Assembly: GCA_038144195.1 (NCBI GenBank) | Contig: JAYQNH010000001.1 | Location: 1 to 64,000 of the forward strand | Source of the DNA: VMDJ01 sp038144195 | GTDB lineage: Bacteria > Pseudomonadota > Gammaproteobacteria > Chromatiales > Chromatiaceae | Reading direction: 5' to 3' | DNA: 64,000 nucleotides | Translations under genes and position numbers: made by a program | Notes under the pieces: model-generated | The model's database searches: none | Told to the model about the DNA's origin: nothing | Seen by the model: only the letters and a program-made list of their open reading frames with translations | Shown here: positions 19,351 through 30,626 of the stretch, piece after piece | Position numbering within the stretch: the stretch's first letter is position 1 | Layout: each line of letters starts with the position of its first letter

Positions 19351-22300
19351 TGACCGGTTTTCAGCATCGTAATGATTTGATCGGTATTTTTGCGCAGAAC
19401 AAGGTTGCTGCGAATCTGCTGATGATCATCATGTTGCTGACTGGCGCATGGGGCTTATCCAATCTTAATGTGCAGTTTTTCCCTAACTTTGAACTTGAGA
19501 TTGTTCAAGTGCGCACGGTTTGGGCAGGTGCAAGTGCGGAAGATGTCGAGCGCTCGCTTACACAGCCGTTAGAGAACGCCTTAAGGTCAGCCGATGACCT
19601 TGATGATATGAGCTCTACCTCTGCGCAAGGGGTGAGTGTGGTTACGCTTGAGTTTCCTGAAGGGAGCGATATGGGTGACAAGGTATCCCGCGTCGAAGAG
19701 TTAGTGAACTCTGTTCGTAATCTACCCCAAGACAGTGAGCGAACAGAGGTAACGCATTTGGCGCGATACGAAGATATTGCGCGAATGATGGTGTATGGCC
19801 CGGATGATCTACGTCAGTTGCGACCTTTGGTGCGTCGTTTAGAACGTGAGCTTCTCGATGCGGGTATCTCACGTGTTCAGATAAATGGTTTGCCGGAAGA
19901 AGAGATAGCGATTCAGATACCACGCCGTCATCTTGAAGACTTATCGTTATCGCTTGATCAAATCAGTCAAAAGATCAATGCTACCTCTCGTGATTTACCT
20001 GCCGGCATGTTGGGGCGAGATGAAAGTGGCGTCGAGATGCGTACTCAAAGTCAACGTCGTGATGAAAAAGGCTTCGCTGATCTTCCTATCATCTCAGATG
20101 AAAATGGACGTTTGGTGTTAGTTGGCGATGTGGCTGAGATCGAGCGGCGTGCGCGTCCTAATCAAGTCACCATGACCTACAAAGGCAAGCCTGCGATTGA
20201 AATGAAAATGCAGCGCGCCACCACGGCAGACTCACTTAAGTCAGCTGAGATCATGAATAATTATTTGGCAGATATTCGACCACGTCTACCACAAGGTGTT
20301 GAATTAGTTCTTTATGACGAGAACTGGCAGCTGATCAAAGATCGTATCAATCTGCTGTTAAAGAATGGCTTAGGCGGCTTGATTCTGGTGGTGGGTATTC
20401 TTTATCTCTTTTTGAATGGCCGAGTGGCGACATGGGTAACCGTTGGTATCCCAGTGTCTTTCATGGCGACCTTGGCTGTGATGTATGTCGCGGGCGGCAG
20501 CATCAACATGATTTCGTTATTCGCACTGATCATGGCGCTCGGTATTATCGTCGACGATGCCATCGTGGTAGGTGAAGATGCATTAACACACCATCAAACA
20601 GGTGAGAGTTCGCTTGAAGCAGCAGAGGGTGGTGCGCGTCGTATGTTAGCGCCGGTTATGTCCTCATCCTTAACAACCATTGCGGCCTTTATTCCCTTGT
20701 TCGTTGTCTCAGGTTTGATCGGTAAGTTTCTCGGCGACATTCCGTTTGTGATTGTCTGTGTGATTTTGGCTTCATTGATAGAGAGCTTCTTAGTTTTGCC
20801 TGGTCACTTACGCCATAGCTTCAAAGGTATGACAAAAGCCAAGCTTGGTTCGTTCAGAGATCGTTGGAATGTACGCTTTGATAAGTTCCGTGATGGCACT
20901 TTCCAAAAAGCGGTGACATGGGCAGTGGATAACCGCATGGCAACCTTAGCGATCGCGTTATCGACCATTATTTTATTAGTCGGTCTTTTGGCCGGTGGTC
21001 GCATGGGCTTTACTTTCTTCCCATCGGTGCCAGGCAATATTGTCGTGGCGTCAGCTAGCTTTGTATCGGGTACACCGCCTGAGCGCGTACATGCATTTAT
21101 TGATCATGTTGAAGAGCAGCTTTATGAAACGGACAAAGCCTTAGGTGGTGGTCTGGTTAAGTTTGCGCAAGTCAGTAAAGGCATGTCTTATCTCTCAGAT
21201 GCGATTCGGTCGCAAAAGGGAGATCAGTTCGCCTCTGTATTTGTTGAGTTAATTGCTAATGATGCACGTGAGGTGACCAACGATCAGTTCACAACAAAAT
21301 GGGAATCGCTGATTACTAAGTCACCGGGACTAGAGTATTTCAGTATGGCGGCCCGCAAGGGTGGTCCACCAGGACGTGATCTTGAGATTCGTTTAACCGG
21401 CTCTTCCGATACCGAACTTAAGATGGCTTCACTTGAGCTTACCGAAGCGATTAAAGCTATTACCGGTACCCGCAGCGTTGAAGATGATCTGCCATTCGGT
21501 AATTTACAGTTGATGTACGAACTCAATGCCACCGGAGCAGCATTAGGTTTATCGACAGATAGTGTGGGGAGACAGTTGCGCGCTGCACTTGATGGTCAGT
21601 TGGTGCAGATCTTTAACGAGGGTGATGACGAAATTGAAGTCCGTGTCATGTTGCCGGATAACGAACGTCATCGTCTATCAACGCTCGAAAGCTTCCGTAT
21701 TTATCTCCCGAATGGCAACACAGTTCCTCTAAGTTCGGTGGTTGATATTAAAGAACGTCGTGGCTTTAAAGCACTTCGACACGCTGATGGTCAGCTAGCA
21801 GTAACCGTTCTTGCAGATGTGAATACTAAGGTGGCAAACGCAAATGCGATTCGTGAGCAATTGGCTGCGTCTGTTTTGCCGCAGCTAGTTGAAAAATACG
21901 ATGTGCATTGGGCCTTTACCGGTAAGGCTGAGGATCAAGAGCAAACAAAATCTGATATGAAGCAAGGTGCGCTCTTTGCGCTAGCAATGATTTATATCGT
22001 ACTGGCTTGGGTGTTTAGCTCTTATGGTTGGCCGCTGGTGGTGATGGCGATTATTCCGTTTGGTATCGTCGGCGCCTTGATGGGTCACTTCTTTATGGGG
22101 ATTACACAACCATCTTGTCGATGTTTGGTGTGTTTGCGCTATCGGGTATCGTGGTGAACGACTCGATTATTCTGGTGGTTTTCTATAAGCAGCTACGTGA
22201 GAAGGGTGAATCGATTCGTGATGCTGTGATTGCCGCTTCGCGCCTGCGTTTACGTGCGGTATTGCTCACCTCATTAACGACGATTGCAGGCTTGCTGCCT

Positions 22301-22459
22301 TTGTTGTTCGAAACCTCGTTGCAGGCGCAGTTCCTGATTCCGATGGCGGTTTCAATTTCATTTGGTTTAGCTTTTGCGACTTTCTTGGTGCTGTTCTTGG
22401 TGCCTGCTTTGTTATCCGCTATGGAATACCGACTCAATCCTGCGGAGAAAACCGCTTAA
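19350..22459 (+). CDS. RND family efflux permease, frameshifted once
   Basis: Inner membrane proton-driven pump of the AcrB/HAE family, about 1036 residues. Visible features: first helix NKVAANLLMIIMLLTGAWGL, porter domains, the paired acidic residues of helix 4 in LGIIVDDAIVVGEDA, and the late motif SGIVVNDSIILVVFYK. The frame breaks at the G run 22097-22100, where one more G joins ...MGHFFMG to DYTTILSMFGVFAL. Coupled to the adaptor gene. The 3' end overlaps the convergent LysR gene by 4 bases. Substrate unknown; the acidic pair in helix 4 is intact. Confidence 0.92.
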
Positions 22460-23322
22460 GCCGATTCTTTACACAAGCGAATCATCGATTGTGCTGCATT
22501 CGATAGGCTGCGCTTTTCGTGTGTCACAACACCCAGTTCACGTTGAAGCTGAACTTTTGGAATCTTGATCTCGCGGATGTCCTCAGCGATCAATGTTTTA
22601 GGTAGTAGCGACCAACCTAATCCGGTTGAAACCAACATGCGCAGTGTTTCTAAGTAATTCGTTTCCATCGCAACGTTAAGTGCGAGTCCTTGATTGCGTA
22701 ACAAGCTTTCTAAGATGCCGCGAGTATAGGTATGCGTACTGGGTAGTACGGCAGGGTGCTCAGCAAGATCAGCTAAGCTGGCTTTTTGATGACACAGCGC
22801 ATGATCTTTAGCAGCAACGAAAACTAGAGGGTCGTGCCAAATGGTTGTGAGTGACAGACGCTCACGTGGCGAGGGTGGCAAGGTCACGATCGCCAATTCC
22901 AACTCACCGACCTCAACAGCATGACATGCCTCTTCAGAATCCATGAACTGAATGTCGAGTTCAACATTTGGATAGTGCTGCGTGAATTGCCGCAGAGGAT
23001 CTGGTAATCGGTGAAGGCCAATATGGTGTGAGGTACCCATAGTGAGTTTGCCCGCGATATCACCTTGCAGATCAGCGACTACGCGTTGCAGTTCTTTTGC
23101 ATCATTTAAAAGGCGTTGTGCACGAGGAAGTAGGGCGTGGCCGGCCTCAGTCAGAGCGACTTTGCGTCCGATTCGGTCGAATAATTGGGCTTTGATATCA
23201 GACTCGAGCTGCGCGATGCGTTTACTGATCGCAGATTGACTGACAAACAGCTGCTCAGCTGCCTGAGAGAAGGAAGTATGTTGTGCCACAGCAACAAAGG
23301 CTTGGAGAGCTGACAGGTCCAT
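22456..23322 (-). CDS. LysR-type transcriptional regulator, divergent from leuC
   Basis: 288 residues. N-terminal winged helix (AVAQHTSFSQAAEQLFVSQSAISKRIAQLE, about residues 10-39) and a C-terminal effector-binding domain (about 90-285). A LysR gene also lies divergent from leuC in Pseudomonas aeruginosa, so this is a conserved arrangement; the effector is not established to my knowledge. The upstream region holds a perfect palindrome that overlaps its own ribosome binding site, which suggests autoregulation. The 97-base spacer is shared with leuC. Confidence 0.9.
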   Translation of the reverse strand: MDLSALQAFVAVAQHTSFSQAAEQLFVSQSAISKRIAQLESDIKAQLFDRIGRKVALTEAGHALLPRAQRLLNDAKELQRVVADLQGDIAGKLTMGTSHHIGLHRLPDPLRQFTQHYPNVELDIQFMDSEEACHAVEVGELELAIVTLPPSPRERLSLTTIWHDPLVFVAAKDHALCHQKASLADLAEHPAVLPSTHTYTRGILESLLRNQGLALNVAMETNYLETLRMLVSTGLGWSLLPKTLIAEDIREIKIPKVQLQRELGVVTHEKRSLSNAAQSMIRLCKESA

Positions 23323-23326
23323 ATTT

Positions 23327-23341
23327 ATTCCTAAAAGGAAT
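23327..23341. promoter_or_regulatory. Palindrome in the LysR-leuC spacer (possible operator)
   Basis: ATTCC-TAAAA-GGAAT is a perfect 5-bp inverted repeat with 5-base spacing, the T-N11-A pattern typical of LysR boxes. It starts 5 bases upstream of the LysR start and contains that gene's ribosome binding site (AGGA). Binding here could repress LysR; control of leuC is possible but it lies about 80 bases from leuC. Confidence 0.45.
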
Positions 23342-23419
23342 GTAATTTATAAAAAATATGAATTTACGGGATAATTATCAATCAGTAAAGTTCGCTCATC
23401 TATTCAAGGAGTTAGCTGT

Positions 23420-24823
23420 ATGGCAAAAACGCTTTACGACAAATTATGGGATTCGCATGTGGTGCGACAAGACGATGACGGCACCTGTTTGCTGTATATC
23501 GATCGTCACTTAGTTCATGAGGTGACCTCTCCGCAAGCGTTTGAAGGTCTGCGAATCGCAAATCGTCAGCCTTGGCGTCTGTCGGCTAACTTGGCTACGC
23601 CAGACCATAACGTACCAACCACTGATCGCACCAAAGGGATTGAAGATCCTATTTCGCGTACTCAGGTTGAGACCTTGGATCTAAACTGTGACCACTTTGG
23701 TATCACTGAATTCAAGATGGATGACATTCGTCAGGGTGTTGTGCACGTTGTCGGTCCTGAGCAAGGCGCAACCTTGCCGGGTATGACGGTTGTGTGTGGT
23801 GATTCGCATACCTCAACACATGGTGCCTTTGGTGCCTTGGCACACGGTATTGGTACCTCAGAAGTTGAGCACGTGTTGGCGACGCAGTGTTTGATTCAAA
23901 AGAAATCAAAAGCGATGAAGGTCGAGATCGTTGGGCCAACTGCGCCTGGCATCACAGCGAAAGATATCGTCTTAGCGATCATTGGTGAGATCGGTACCGC
24001 AGGTGGCACCGGTTATGCTATTGAGTTCGCAGGGCAGGGCATTACTGATCTTTCAATGGAAGGTCGTATGACCTTGTGCAACATGGCTATCGAAGGCGGT
24101 GCGCGCTCGGGCTTTGTTGCGGTTGATCAAAAGACCATCGATTACGTTAAGGGTCGTCCTTACGCACCTACCGAAGCGCAATGGGACCAAGCGGTGACCT
24201 ATTGGAATGCCTTGCGCTCAGATGAAGGTGCGCACTTCGATAAAGTGGTCACGATTGAAGGCTCAAGCATCAAGCCGCAAGTCACTTGGGGTACATCACC
24301 TGAGATGGTGGTGTCGGTTGATGCCAACGTGCCTGATCCAGCAAAAGAATCTGATGAGGTTAAGGCTGAAGGCATGTCACGTGCGTTGACCTACATGGGC
24401 TTAGAAGCGAACACGCCAATCAATCAGATTGCTATCGATAAAGTTTTCATTGGTTCATGTACTAACTCACGAATTGAAGATTTGCGTGCAGCAGCTGAAG
24501 TGGCGAAAGGCCGTAAAGTTGCTGATAACGTGAAGTTGGCCTTGGTTGTGCCAGGTTCAGGGCTGGTTAAGCAGCAAGCTGAGTCAGAAGGCTTGGATAA
24601 GATTTTCACCGAAGCCGGTTTTGAATGGCGTGAACCAGGTTGTTCGATGTGTTTGGCAATGAATGCTGATCGCCTTGAGCCGGGCGAGCGTTGCGCATCA
24701 ACCTCTAACCGTAACTTTGAAGGTCGTCAGGGTCAGGGTGGTCGTACGCATTTGGTGAGTCCTGCGATGGCTGCTGCTGCGGCAGTTGCCGGTCACTTCA
24801 CTGACGTTGCGTCGCTGGCATAA
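23420..24823 (+). CDS. leuC: 3-isopropylmalate dehydratase large subunit
   Basis: Leucine biosynthesis: isomerises 2-isopropylmalate to 3-isopropylmalate with LeuD, using a 4Fe-4S cluster. 467 residues. Cluster Cys lie in GSCTNSR (about residue 350) and GCSMCLAMN (about 410-418); VCGDSHTSTHGAFGALAHGIGTSEVEH is the family core. A ribosome binding site (AAGGAG) precedes the ATG. First gene of leuC-leuD-leuB-asd with gaps of 11 to 14 bases. leuA is not in the window. Confidence 0.98.
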   Translation: MAKTLYDKLWDSHVVRQDDDGTCLLYIDRHLVHEVTSPQAFEGLRIANRQPWRLSANLATPDHNVPTTDRTKGIEDPISRTQVETLDLNCDHFGITEFKMDDIRQGVVHVVGPEQGATLPGMTVVCGDSHTSTHGAFGALAHGIGTSEVEHVLATQCLIQKKSKAMKVEIVGPTAPGITAKDIVLAIIGEIGTAGGTGYAIEFAGQGITDLSMEGRMTLCNMAIEGGARSGFVAVDQKTIDYVKGRPYAPTEAQWDQAVTYWNALRSDEGAHFDKVVTIEGSSIKPQVTWGTSPEMVVSVDANVPDPAKESDEVKAEGMSRALTYMGLEANTPINQIAIDKVFIGSCTNSRIEDLRAAAEVAKGRKVADNVKLALVVPGSGLVKQQAESEGLDKIFTEAGFEWREPGCSMCLAMNADRLEPGERCASTSNRNFEGRQGQGGRTHLVSPAMAAAAAVAGHFTDVASLA

Positions 24824-24834
24824 GGAGAGTTGAG

Positions 24835-25470
24835 ATGGAAAAGTTCACAGTTTTTAACGGTGTTGTTTGTCCTTTGGATCGCTCGAATGTTGATACCGAT
24901 GCGATCATTCCAAAGCAATTTTTGAAATCGATTAAGCGAACAGGCTTTGGTCCTAACTTATTTGATGAGTGGCGTTACCTTGATCATGGTGAGCCAGGTA
25001 TGGATAACAGCAAGCGTCCATTAAACCCTGACTTCATTCTTAATGATCCACGTTACGTAGGTGCGCAGATTTTATTGGCTCGTGAAAACTTTGGTTGTGG
25101 ATCATCACGTGAGCACGCGCCTTGGGCACTTGAAGATTACGGCTTTAAAGTGATCATTGCGCCTAGCTTTGCGGATATCTTTTTTAACAACAGCTTTAAA
25201 AATGGTTTGTTGCCGATCATTTTAGATGCGCAGACGGTTGATGGCTTGTTTGCTAAAGCAAATGGACCAGAGGCTCTAAAAATTGAGGTCGACCTTGGAG
25301 CTCAAGCCCTTAGGGTTGGCGATGAGACGATTTCATTTGATGTAGATCCATTCCGTAAGCATTGTTTGATAGAAGGCCTTGATGACATTGGTCTGACCTT
25401 GCAGCATGTTGATGACATCAAAATTTATGAAGAAAAGGCGAAGCAAAATACGCCTTGGCTATTTAACTGA
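24835..25470 (+). CDS. leuD: 3-isopropylmalate dehydratase small subunit
   Basis: Swivel domain partner of LeuC, completing the active site. 211 residues, normal. Markers: DTDAIIPKQFLKSIKRTGFG near residues 20-40 and the loop NFGCGSSREHAPWAL near 85-98, which binds substrate. Ribosome binding site AAGGAG precedes the ATG. It lies 11 bases after leuC and 14 before leuB. Confidence 0.98.
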   Translation: MEKFTVFNGVVCPLDRSNVDTDAIIPKQFLKSIKRTGFGPNLFDEWRYLDHGEPGMDNSKRPLNPDFILNDPRYVGAQILLARENFGCGSSREHAPWALEDYGFKVIIAPSFADIFFNNSFKNGLLPIILDAQTVDGLFAKANGPEALKIEVDLGAQALRVGDETISFDVDPFRKHCLIEGLDDIGLTLQHVDDIKIYEEKAKQNTPWLFN

Positions 25471-25484
25471 TTTAAGGAATCACT

Positions 25485-26558
25485 ATGACTAAACGTGTAT
25501 TGGTACTGCCAGGTGATGGCATTGGTCCTGAGATTGTTGCTGAGGCGGTCAAGGTTCTTGATAAGTTGGTTGGCGAAGGTCTTGATATTGAATTAGACGA
25601 AGGTCTGGTTGGCGGTGCGGCCTACGATGCAACCGGTAACCCTTTACCGGAGGCTACCTTGGATATGGCGCGTGAAGCAGATGCCATTCTGCTCGGCGCT
25701 GTAGGTGGCTATAAATGGGAGTCGTTGGATATATCAGTTCGTCCTGAAAAAGGTTTGCTAGGTTTACGCTCAGAGTTGGGTTTGTTCTCAAACTTGCGTC
25801 CTGCGGTCTTATCGCCACAGTTGGCTGATGCATCTTCACTTAAGCCTGAGATTGTTGCGGGCTTGGATATCATGATCGTGCGTGAATTGACCGGTGGTAT
25901 TTACTTTGGTCAGCCACGTGGCATTCGCGAGCTTGAGAATGGTGAGAAGCAAGGCTTTAACACCTTGGTTTATGCAGAACATGAGATCGAGCGCATCGTG
26001 CGTTCTGCTTGTGATATTGCTATGAAACGAGGCAAGAAGCTGTGTTCAGTCGATAAAGCGAACGTGCTGGAGGTAACTGAGCTATGGCGTGAAGTGGCGA
26101 CGCGTATTGTTGAGAACGAGTACCCAGAGATTGAGTTGAGCCACATGTATGTGGATAACGCTGCGATGCAGTTAGTTAAGTGGCCAAAGCAATTTGACGT
26201 GATGGTGACCACGAATATGTTTGGTGACATCTTGTCTGACTGTGCCGCCATGTTGACCGGTTCAATAGGTATGTTGGGTTCTGCATCACTGAATGAAAAA
26301 GGTCAAGGTATGTACGAGCCAATTCATGGTTCAGCACCGGATATCGCAGGTAAAGGTGTTGCTAATCCATTGGCAACGATTCTTTCGACCGCCATGATGT
26401 TGCGTTATAGCTTGAATGAAGAAGCGATGGCTGATCGTATTGAAGCGGCAGTGAATAAGGTTCTGGACCAAGGTTTGCGTACGCCGGACATCATGTCTGA
26501 TGGTATGACCGAAGTGAATTGTGAAGCGATGGGTGATGCTGTCGTTGCAGCGCTGTAA
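25485..26558 (+). CDS. leuB: 3-isopropylmalate dehydrogenase
   Basis: Oxidises 3-isopropylmalate with NAD+ and decarboxylates it in leucine synthesis. 357 residues. N-terminal LPGDGIGPEIV, substrate-binding RPEKGLLGLRSELGLFSNLRP (about 86-106), catalytic Tyr/Lys region RELTGGIYFG and the metal Asp region FGDILSDCAAMLTGSIGML near 245-263, and the NAD-selective EPIHGSAPDIAGKG. Intact. Confidence 0.98.
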   Translation: MTKRVLVLPGDGIGPEIVAEAVKVLDKLVGEGLDIELDEGLVGGAAYDATGNPLPEATLDMAREADAILLGAVGGYKWESLDISVRPEKGLLGLRSELGLFSNLRPAVLSPQLADASSLKPEIVAGLDIMIVRELTGGIYFGQPRGIRELENGEKQGFNTLVYAEHEIERIVRSACDIAMKRGKKLCSVDKANVLEVTELWREVATRIVENEYPEIELSHMYVDNAAMQLVKWPKQFDVMVTTNMFGDILSDCAAMLTGSIGMLGSASLNEKGQGMYEPIHGSAPDIAGKGVANPLATILSTAMMLRYSLNEEAMADRIEAAVNKVLDQGLRTPDIMSDGMTEVNCEAMGDAVVAAL

Positions 26559-26569
26559 GGAAGAATTAA

Positions 26570-27691
26570 ATGACAATTAAGCGTGTAGGTTTTGTAGGTT
26601 GGCGCGGCATGGTGGGTTCCGTATTGATGGAGCGCATGCAAGCGGAGAACGATTTTGCACACATTGAAGAGCCAGTATTCTTTACCACCTCACAGGTCGG
26701 CGAAGCAGGCCCTGATGTGGGTAAGGGTTCAGCGCCACTGAAAGATGCATCTGACATCAATGAATTAATGTCAATGGACGCAATCGTGACCTGTCAGGGT
26801 GGCGATTACACTAAATCAGTTTTTGATGATCTGCGTAAAGCGGGCTGGAAAGGCTATTGGATTGATGCGGCATCATCATTGCGTATGGCTGATGACAGCG
26901 TGATTGTTTTAGATCCAGTGAATCGTGATGTGATCGATTCAGCTTTAGCTAATGGCAAGAAGGACTTCATTGGTGGTAACTGCACCGTGAGTTTGATGTT
27001 GATGGGCTTGGGTGGCTTGTTCAAACATGACTTGGTTGAATGGATGACCGCCATGACTTATCAAGCGGCATCTGGTGCGGGTGCGCGCAATATGCGCGAG
27101 CTGCTTAACCAGATGGGTCATCTGCGTGATACTTCAGCAAACTTATTAGATGATCCTTCATCTGCAATTTTGGATATCGATCGTGTGGTCACTGATGACA
27201 TGCGTTCATCAGCATTCCCAACCGAGAACTTTGGCGTGCCATTGGCGGGTAGCTTGATCCCTTGGATCGATGTGGCGCTTGAGAACGGCCAATCAAAAGA
27301 AGAATGGAAAGCGGTTGCTGAAACCAACAAGATTTTAGGTCGTAGCGATCGTCAGATTCCGATTGATGGTACCTGTGTGCGTATCGGTGCGATGCGTTGT
27401 CACAGCCAAGCATTGACCATTAAATTAAAGAAAGATGTGCCAATCGATGAGATAGAGCAAATGTTGGATGAGGCGAATCAGTGGTCAAAAGTGGTCCCTA
27501 ACGAGCGTCAGATCACGATGAAGGAGCTCAGCCCTGCCGCTGTCACTGGCACCTTAACAGTGCCGGTTGGCCGTTTGCGTAAATTGAATATGGGTCCAGA
27601 GTTTTTGAATGCCTTTACCGTAGGTGACCAATTGCTTTGGGGTGCGGCGGAACCATTACGTCGTATGCTTCGTATCTTGATTGAGCAATAA
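26570..27691 (+). CDS. asd: Aspartate-semialdehyde dehydrogenase
   Basis: Reduces aspartyl phosphate to aspartate semialdehyde for lysine/diaminopimelate, threonine and methionine. 373 residues of the proteobacterial (Asd1) type. NADP loop VGWRGMVGSVLMERM, catalytic Cys in GGNCTVSLML (about residue 135), catalytic His region RIGAMRCHSQALTIK near 265-279. Last gene of the leu operon before a terminator, as in Pseudomonas. Confidence 0.98.
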   Translation: MTIKRVGFVGWRGMVGSVLMERMQAENDFAHIEEPVFFTTSQVGEAGPDVGKGSAPLKDASDINELMSMDAIVTCQGGDYTKSVFDDLRKAGWKGYWIDAASSLRMADDSVIVLDPVNRDVIDSALANGKKDFIGGNCTVSLMLMGLGGLFKHDLVEWMTAMTYQAASGAGARNMRELLNQMGHLRDTSANLLDDPSSAILDIDRVVTDDMRSSAFPTENFGVPLAGSLIPWIDVALENGQSKEEWKAVAETNKILGRSDRQIPIDGTCVRIGAMRCHSQALTIKLKKDVPIDEIEQMLDEANQWSKVVPNERQITMKELSPAAVTGTLTVPVGRLRKLNMGPEFLNAFTVGDQLLWGAAEPLRRMLRILIEQ

Positions 27692-27694
27692 TCT

Positions 27695-27718
27695 AAAGCG
27701 GCCCTTGTGCCGCTTTTT
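27695..27718 (+). terminator. Intrinsic terminator after asd
   Basis: AAAGCGGC and GCCGCTTT arms with a CCTTGT-type loop are followed by a T run. It separates the leu-asd operon from fimV, whose start is 13 bases downstream. Confidence 0.87.
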
Positions 27719-27730
27719 CGTGGAAGTTGA

Positions 27731-29757
27731 ATGAAGCGTTTTTTGTTAGCACTCTCTTTGCTTATCTCACACAGTGTTTTGGCGCTGGGTTTTGGCGAGC
27801 TAGAGCTGAAGTCTAAACAGGGTGATCCACTTGATGCACGCATCGTGTTGGTGAATCTTGGTGAGGTTAACCTAACAACTATTAAAGTTGAATTAGCATC
27901 CGCAGAAGCACATTCCGCGGCACAGATCCCCTTTGAGCAGGTTTTATCTCAGCTAGCGTTTCGTGTGCAGTCATCAGTTGAGCATGATGCGGTTGTTCGT
28001 GTGACCTCTAAAGAACCGATCAATGCTGATTTCTTGCAGTTCTTGGTTGATATGGCGTGGCCACAGGGTCAGCTTCGAAGTGAATACACTGTCAGCTTAA
28101 AGCTTCCCGATACGACAGTGGCGTCTTCGGTTGCGGTTGAACTAGCGCAAACATCTTCAGCGACGGTGATCGTACGGAAAGACGATACGCTCAGTCAGAT
28201 TGCACTAGAGCATAAGGCGAGTGATGTCAGCATGACGCAAATGATGATGGCATTGCACATGAATAACCGTGAAGCCTTCATCAACGACAACATTAATTTA
28301 ATGCGAACCGGTGCGGTACTTCAGCTGCCGCAAGCTGAACAAGTGCGTTCTATTACACGTGGTGAGGCGGGTCGTCATTTCGCAGCCCAAATGCAACAGT
28401 GGGATGAGATCCGTGGTTTGAATGTACCTTCAGCGCAAAGCGAAGTTGGTATTGCACCTGTTGTAGAGCAATCGGACTATCTACAGATCGCGACACCAGA
28501 GTTTCAAGATGCTGATGGTCAGGCAGGTGTTGTTCAGGCAGAAGGTGAGTTGGTTGATCAAGAGTCTCAAGCGATCAATTTGATGCAGGAAGATGTTGCT
28601 GCTAAGCAGCTGACTAATGAGCGCTTAGAGGAAGAGGTTACCTTGCTGAAAGAGCAAGTGACCGATATGCAGAAGCTTCTCTCAGTACAAGATCAAGAGC
28701 TTGCTCGACTGCAGGTTAATGGCGCTACAGATACCGAAGAAAAGAGTTCTGTGGCGGCCGATTTGAAAGCAGAGGCTGCAGCGTCACCAGTTGAGACATT
28801 CGAGATTAGTGAAAAGGATGTAACAATCTTTGGGATAAAGCCCGTGAATGGACATCAAAAAGCTTGCCTGAAAAGGTGAGTCAATTTGCGGATGTCGTTC
28901 TGCTAGCGATGTTGGTTGTCATTGTGGGCGTGTTTGTTCGTTTGTTCTCAAGCTCACCTAAAGCAGAAGCGGAAACAGTAAAAGTCGATCAAACACCACT
29001 GAGCCCAGAGCAGACAACAGATGATGTTGAGATCCCGGTAGAAGGGGATTTGTTAGAAATCGCACATCTGTTTATTGAGCAGCAAAAATACCCAGAAGCT
29101 GAAAAGGCACTTTATGCTGCACTGGATGGCGAGTACGACAGTCTGCAAGTTGGGCATGCCTTGTTGCGTGTTTATTTCCTCACAGGGCAAACAGATCAGT
29201 TTATTCGTGTGGCTGAAGAGATGGCCAGTCTGCAGCAAGACCTTTCTGATCGTGAGAAATGGCAAGAAGTTGTCGAGATGGGGCATCAACTGCAACCTGA
29301 TCATTACTTATTCCTTGTGGCAGGTCATAAGCCTGAGCCGGTTGATCCACCGCGTGCTTCCAGTGCGGATCTTGAGTCGTTAACCACTGACGCTGATGCT
29401 GTTGATAAGTCGCCGGAGTCATCATCGGATGTGAATACGTTGGAGATGGCGCTACCTGAAGGTCAGTCGGCAGAACAACTGAACCAAGCTGTAGGCCAGA
29501 GTGATATCCAATCCGATGATGTAAAAGCGACCGATGCTAACTTTGATACTCAAACCCAGTCGGCAATCGATAGTCTGTTTAATGATGGTCAAGAGCGCCA
29601 AGTCGCGGATGAGTTTGATTTAAAGTGGAATCTTGTAGATACCTATTTAGAAATGGGTGACAAGGACGGTGCATTGCAGCTGTTGCATGAGCTAATTGAA
29701 GAAGCACCTGAAGAGTTGCGTGATGAAGCTCGTCGCTTACTGAAGGAGCTTGAGTAA
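27731..29757 (+). CDS. fimV: FimV/HubP-type LysM and TPR protein, frameshifted once
   Basis: Polar landmark protein needed in Pseudomonas for type IV pilus assembly and twitching. Order: signal peptide (1-18, ending SVLAL), FimV N-terminal domain GFGELELKSKQGDPLDARI, a LysM-like segment (TVIVRKDDTLSQIALEHKAS near 146-165), a coiled coil (about 275-330), one membrane helix, acidic linker, and the C-terminal FimV domain DLKWNLVDTYLEMGDKDGAL. One A is missing at 28825-28826; repairing it joins DVT to NLWDKAREW. The protein of about 675 residues is shorter than Pseudomonas FimV (about 900). No pilus genes are visible nearby. Confidence 0.9.
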
Positions 29758-29759
29758 GG

Positions 29760-30549
29760 ATGCGCATTGCGCTTGGCGTCGAATATGACGGAAGTCGCTT
29801 TCATGGCTGGCAAGCGCAAGAAGAGGGTGTGCGCACTGTTCAAACCTCTCTTGAGCAAGCCCTAGCGAAAGTCGCAAACCATCCTGTCCGTGTCGTTTGT
29901 GCGGGTCGCACAGATACGGGTGTACATGGTTTGGGCCAGGTCATTCATTTCGATACAGAGGCGCAACGTACCCCAAGAAACTGGGTGCTTGGTTCTAACG
30001 TCAATCTACCTGATGATGTCAGCGTGACATGGGCGAAAAAGGTCGATGAGAATTTCAGTGCGCGCTTTTCTGCGATAAGTCGCAAGTATCGTTATTTTTA
30101 TTTTGAATCGCACCGCTCGCTCGGCACCACTGGCAGGGCGTGTTACTTGGATTCATCGTCCACTAAATGCTGATCTCATGCATCAAGCCGCCCAGGCTTT
30201 GGTGGGTGAGCATGACTTTTCCAGTTATCGCGCCTTAGGCTGTCAGGCGAAAAGCCCGATCAGAACGCTGCATTCGATCTCGGTTGAACGGCATAATGAG
30301 TTTGTTGTGATCAGTGTGCATGCGAATGCCTTTTTACATCACATGGTGCGCAATATTGCCGGCGTGTTGATGGCGATTGGTCGCGAAGATCAGCCGGCGG
30401 ATTGGGCGAAGACGGTTCTAGAGTTCCGCGATCGGACTTTGGGCGGGGTGACATCGCCACCCGAGGGTTTATATTTTGAGCAGGTCGAATATCCTGCGGA
30501 ATATGATTTGCCGGCAGCATCCCCGAGCGGATTTCCCATTCAGCCATAA
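29760..30549 (+). CDS. truA: tRNA pseudouridine synthase A, frameshifted once
   Basis: Makes pseudouridine at positions 38-40 of the tRNA anticodon stem. Catalytic Asp in CAGRTDTGVHGLGQV (about residue 52); C-terminal half HANAFLHHMVRNIAGVLMAIG and EGLYFEQVEYP. The frame breaks at the T run 30101-30104: removing one T joins YFY to LNRTARSAPLAGRV. The repaired length of about 263 residues is normal. The start lies 2 bases after fimV. Confidence 0.93.
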
Positions 30550-30626
30550 TTGACCTGATCACACCCTGAATTCGCGGTGGTTTTGCATCGTCAAGCGGGG
30601 TGCTTTTCCTTCATAATAAGCGTCTT

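Noticed and set aside
30600..30626. GTG start nine codons upstream for trpF
   Set aside because: The extra residues do not match the family, which starts at the KICGIT segment; ATG 30627 is better.
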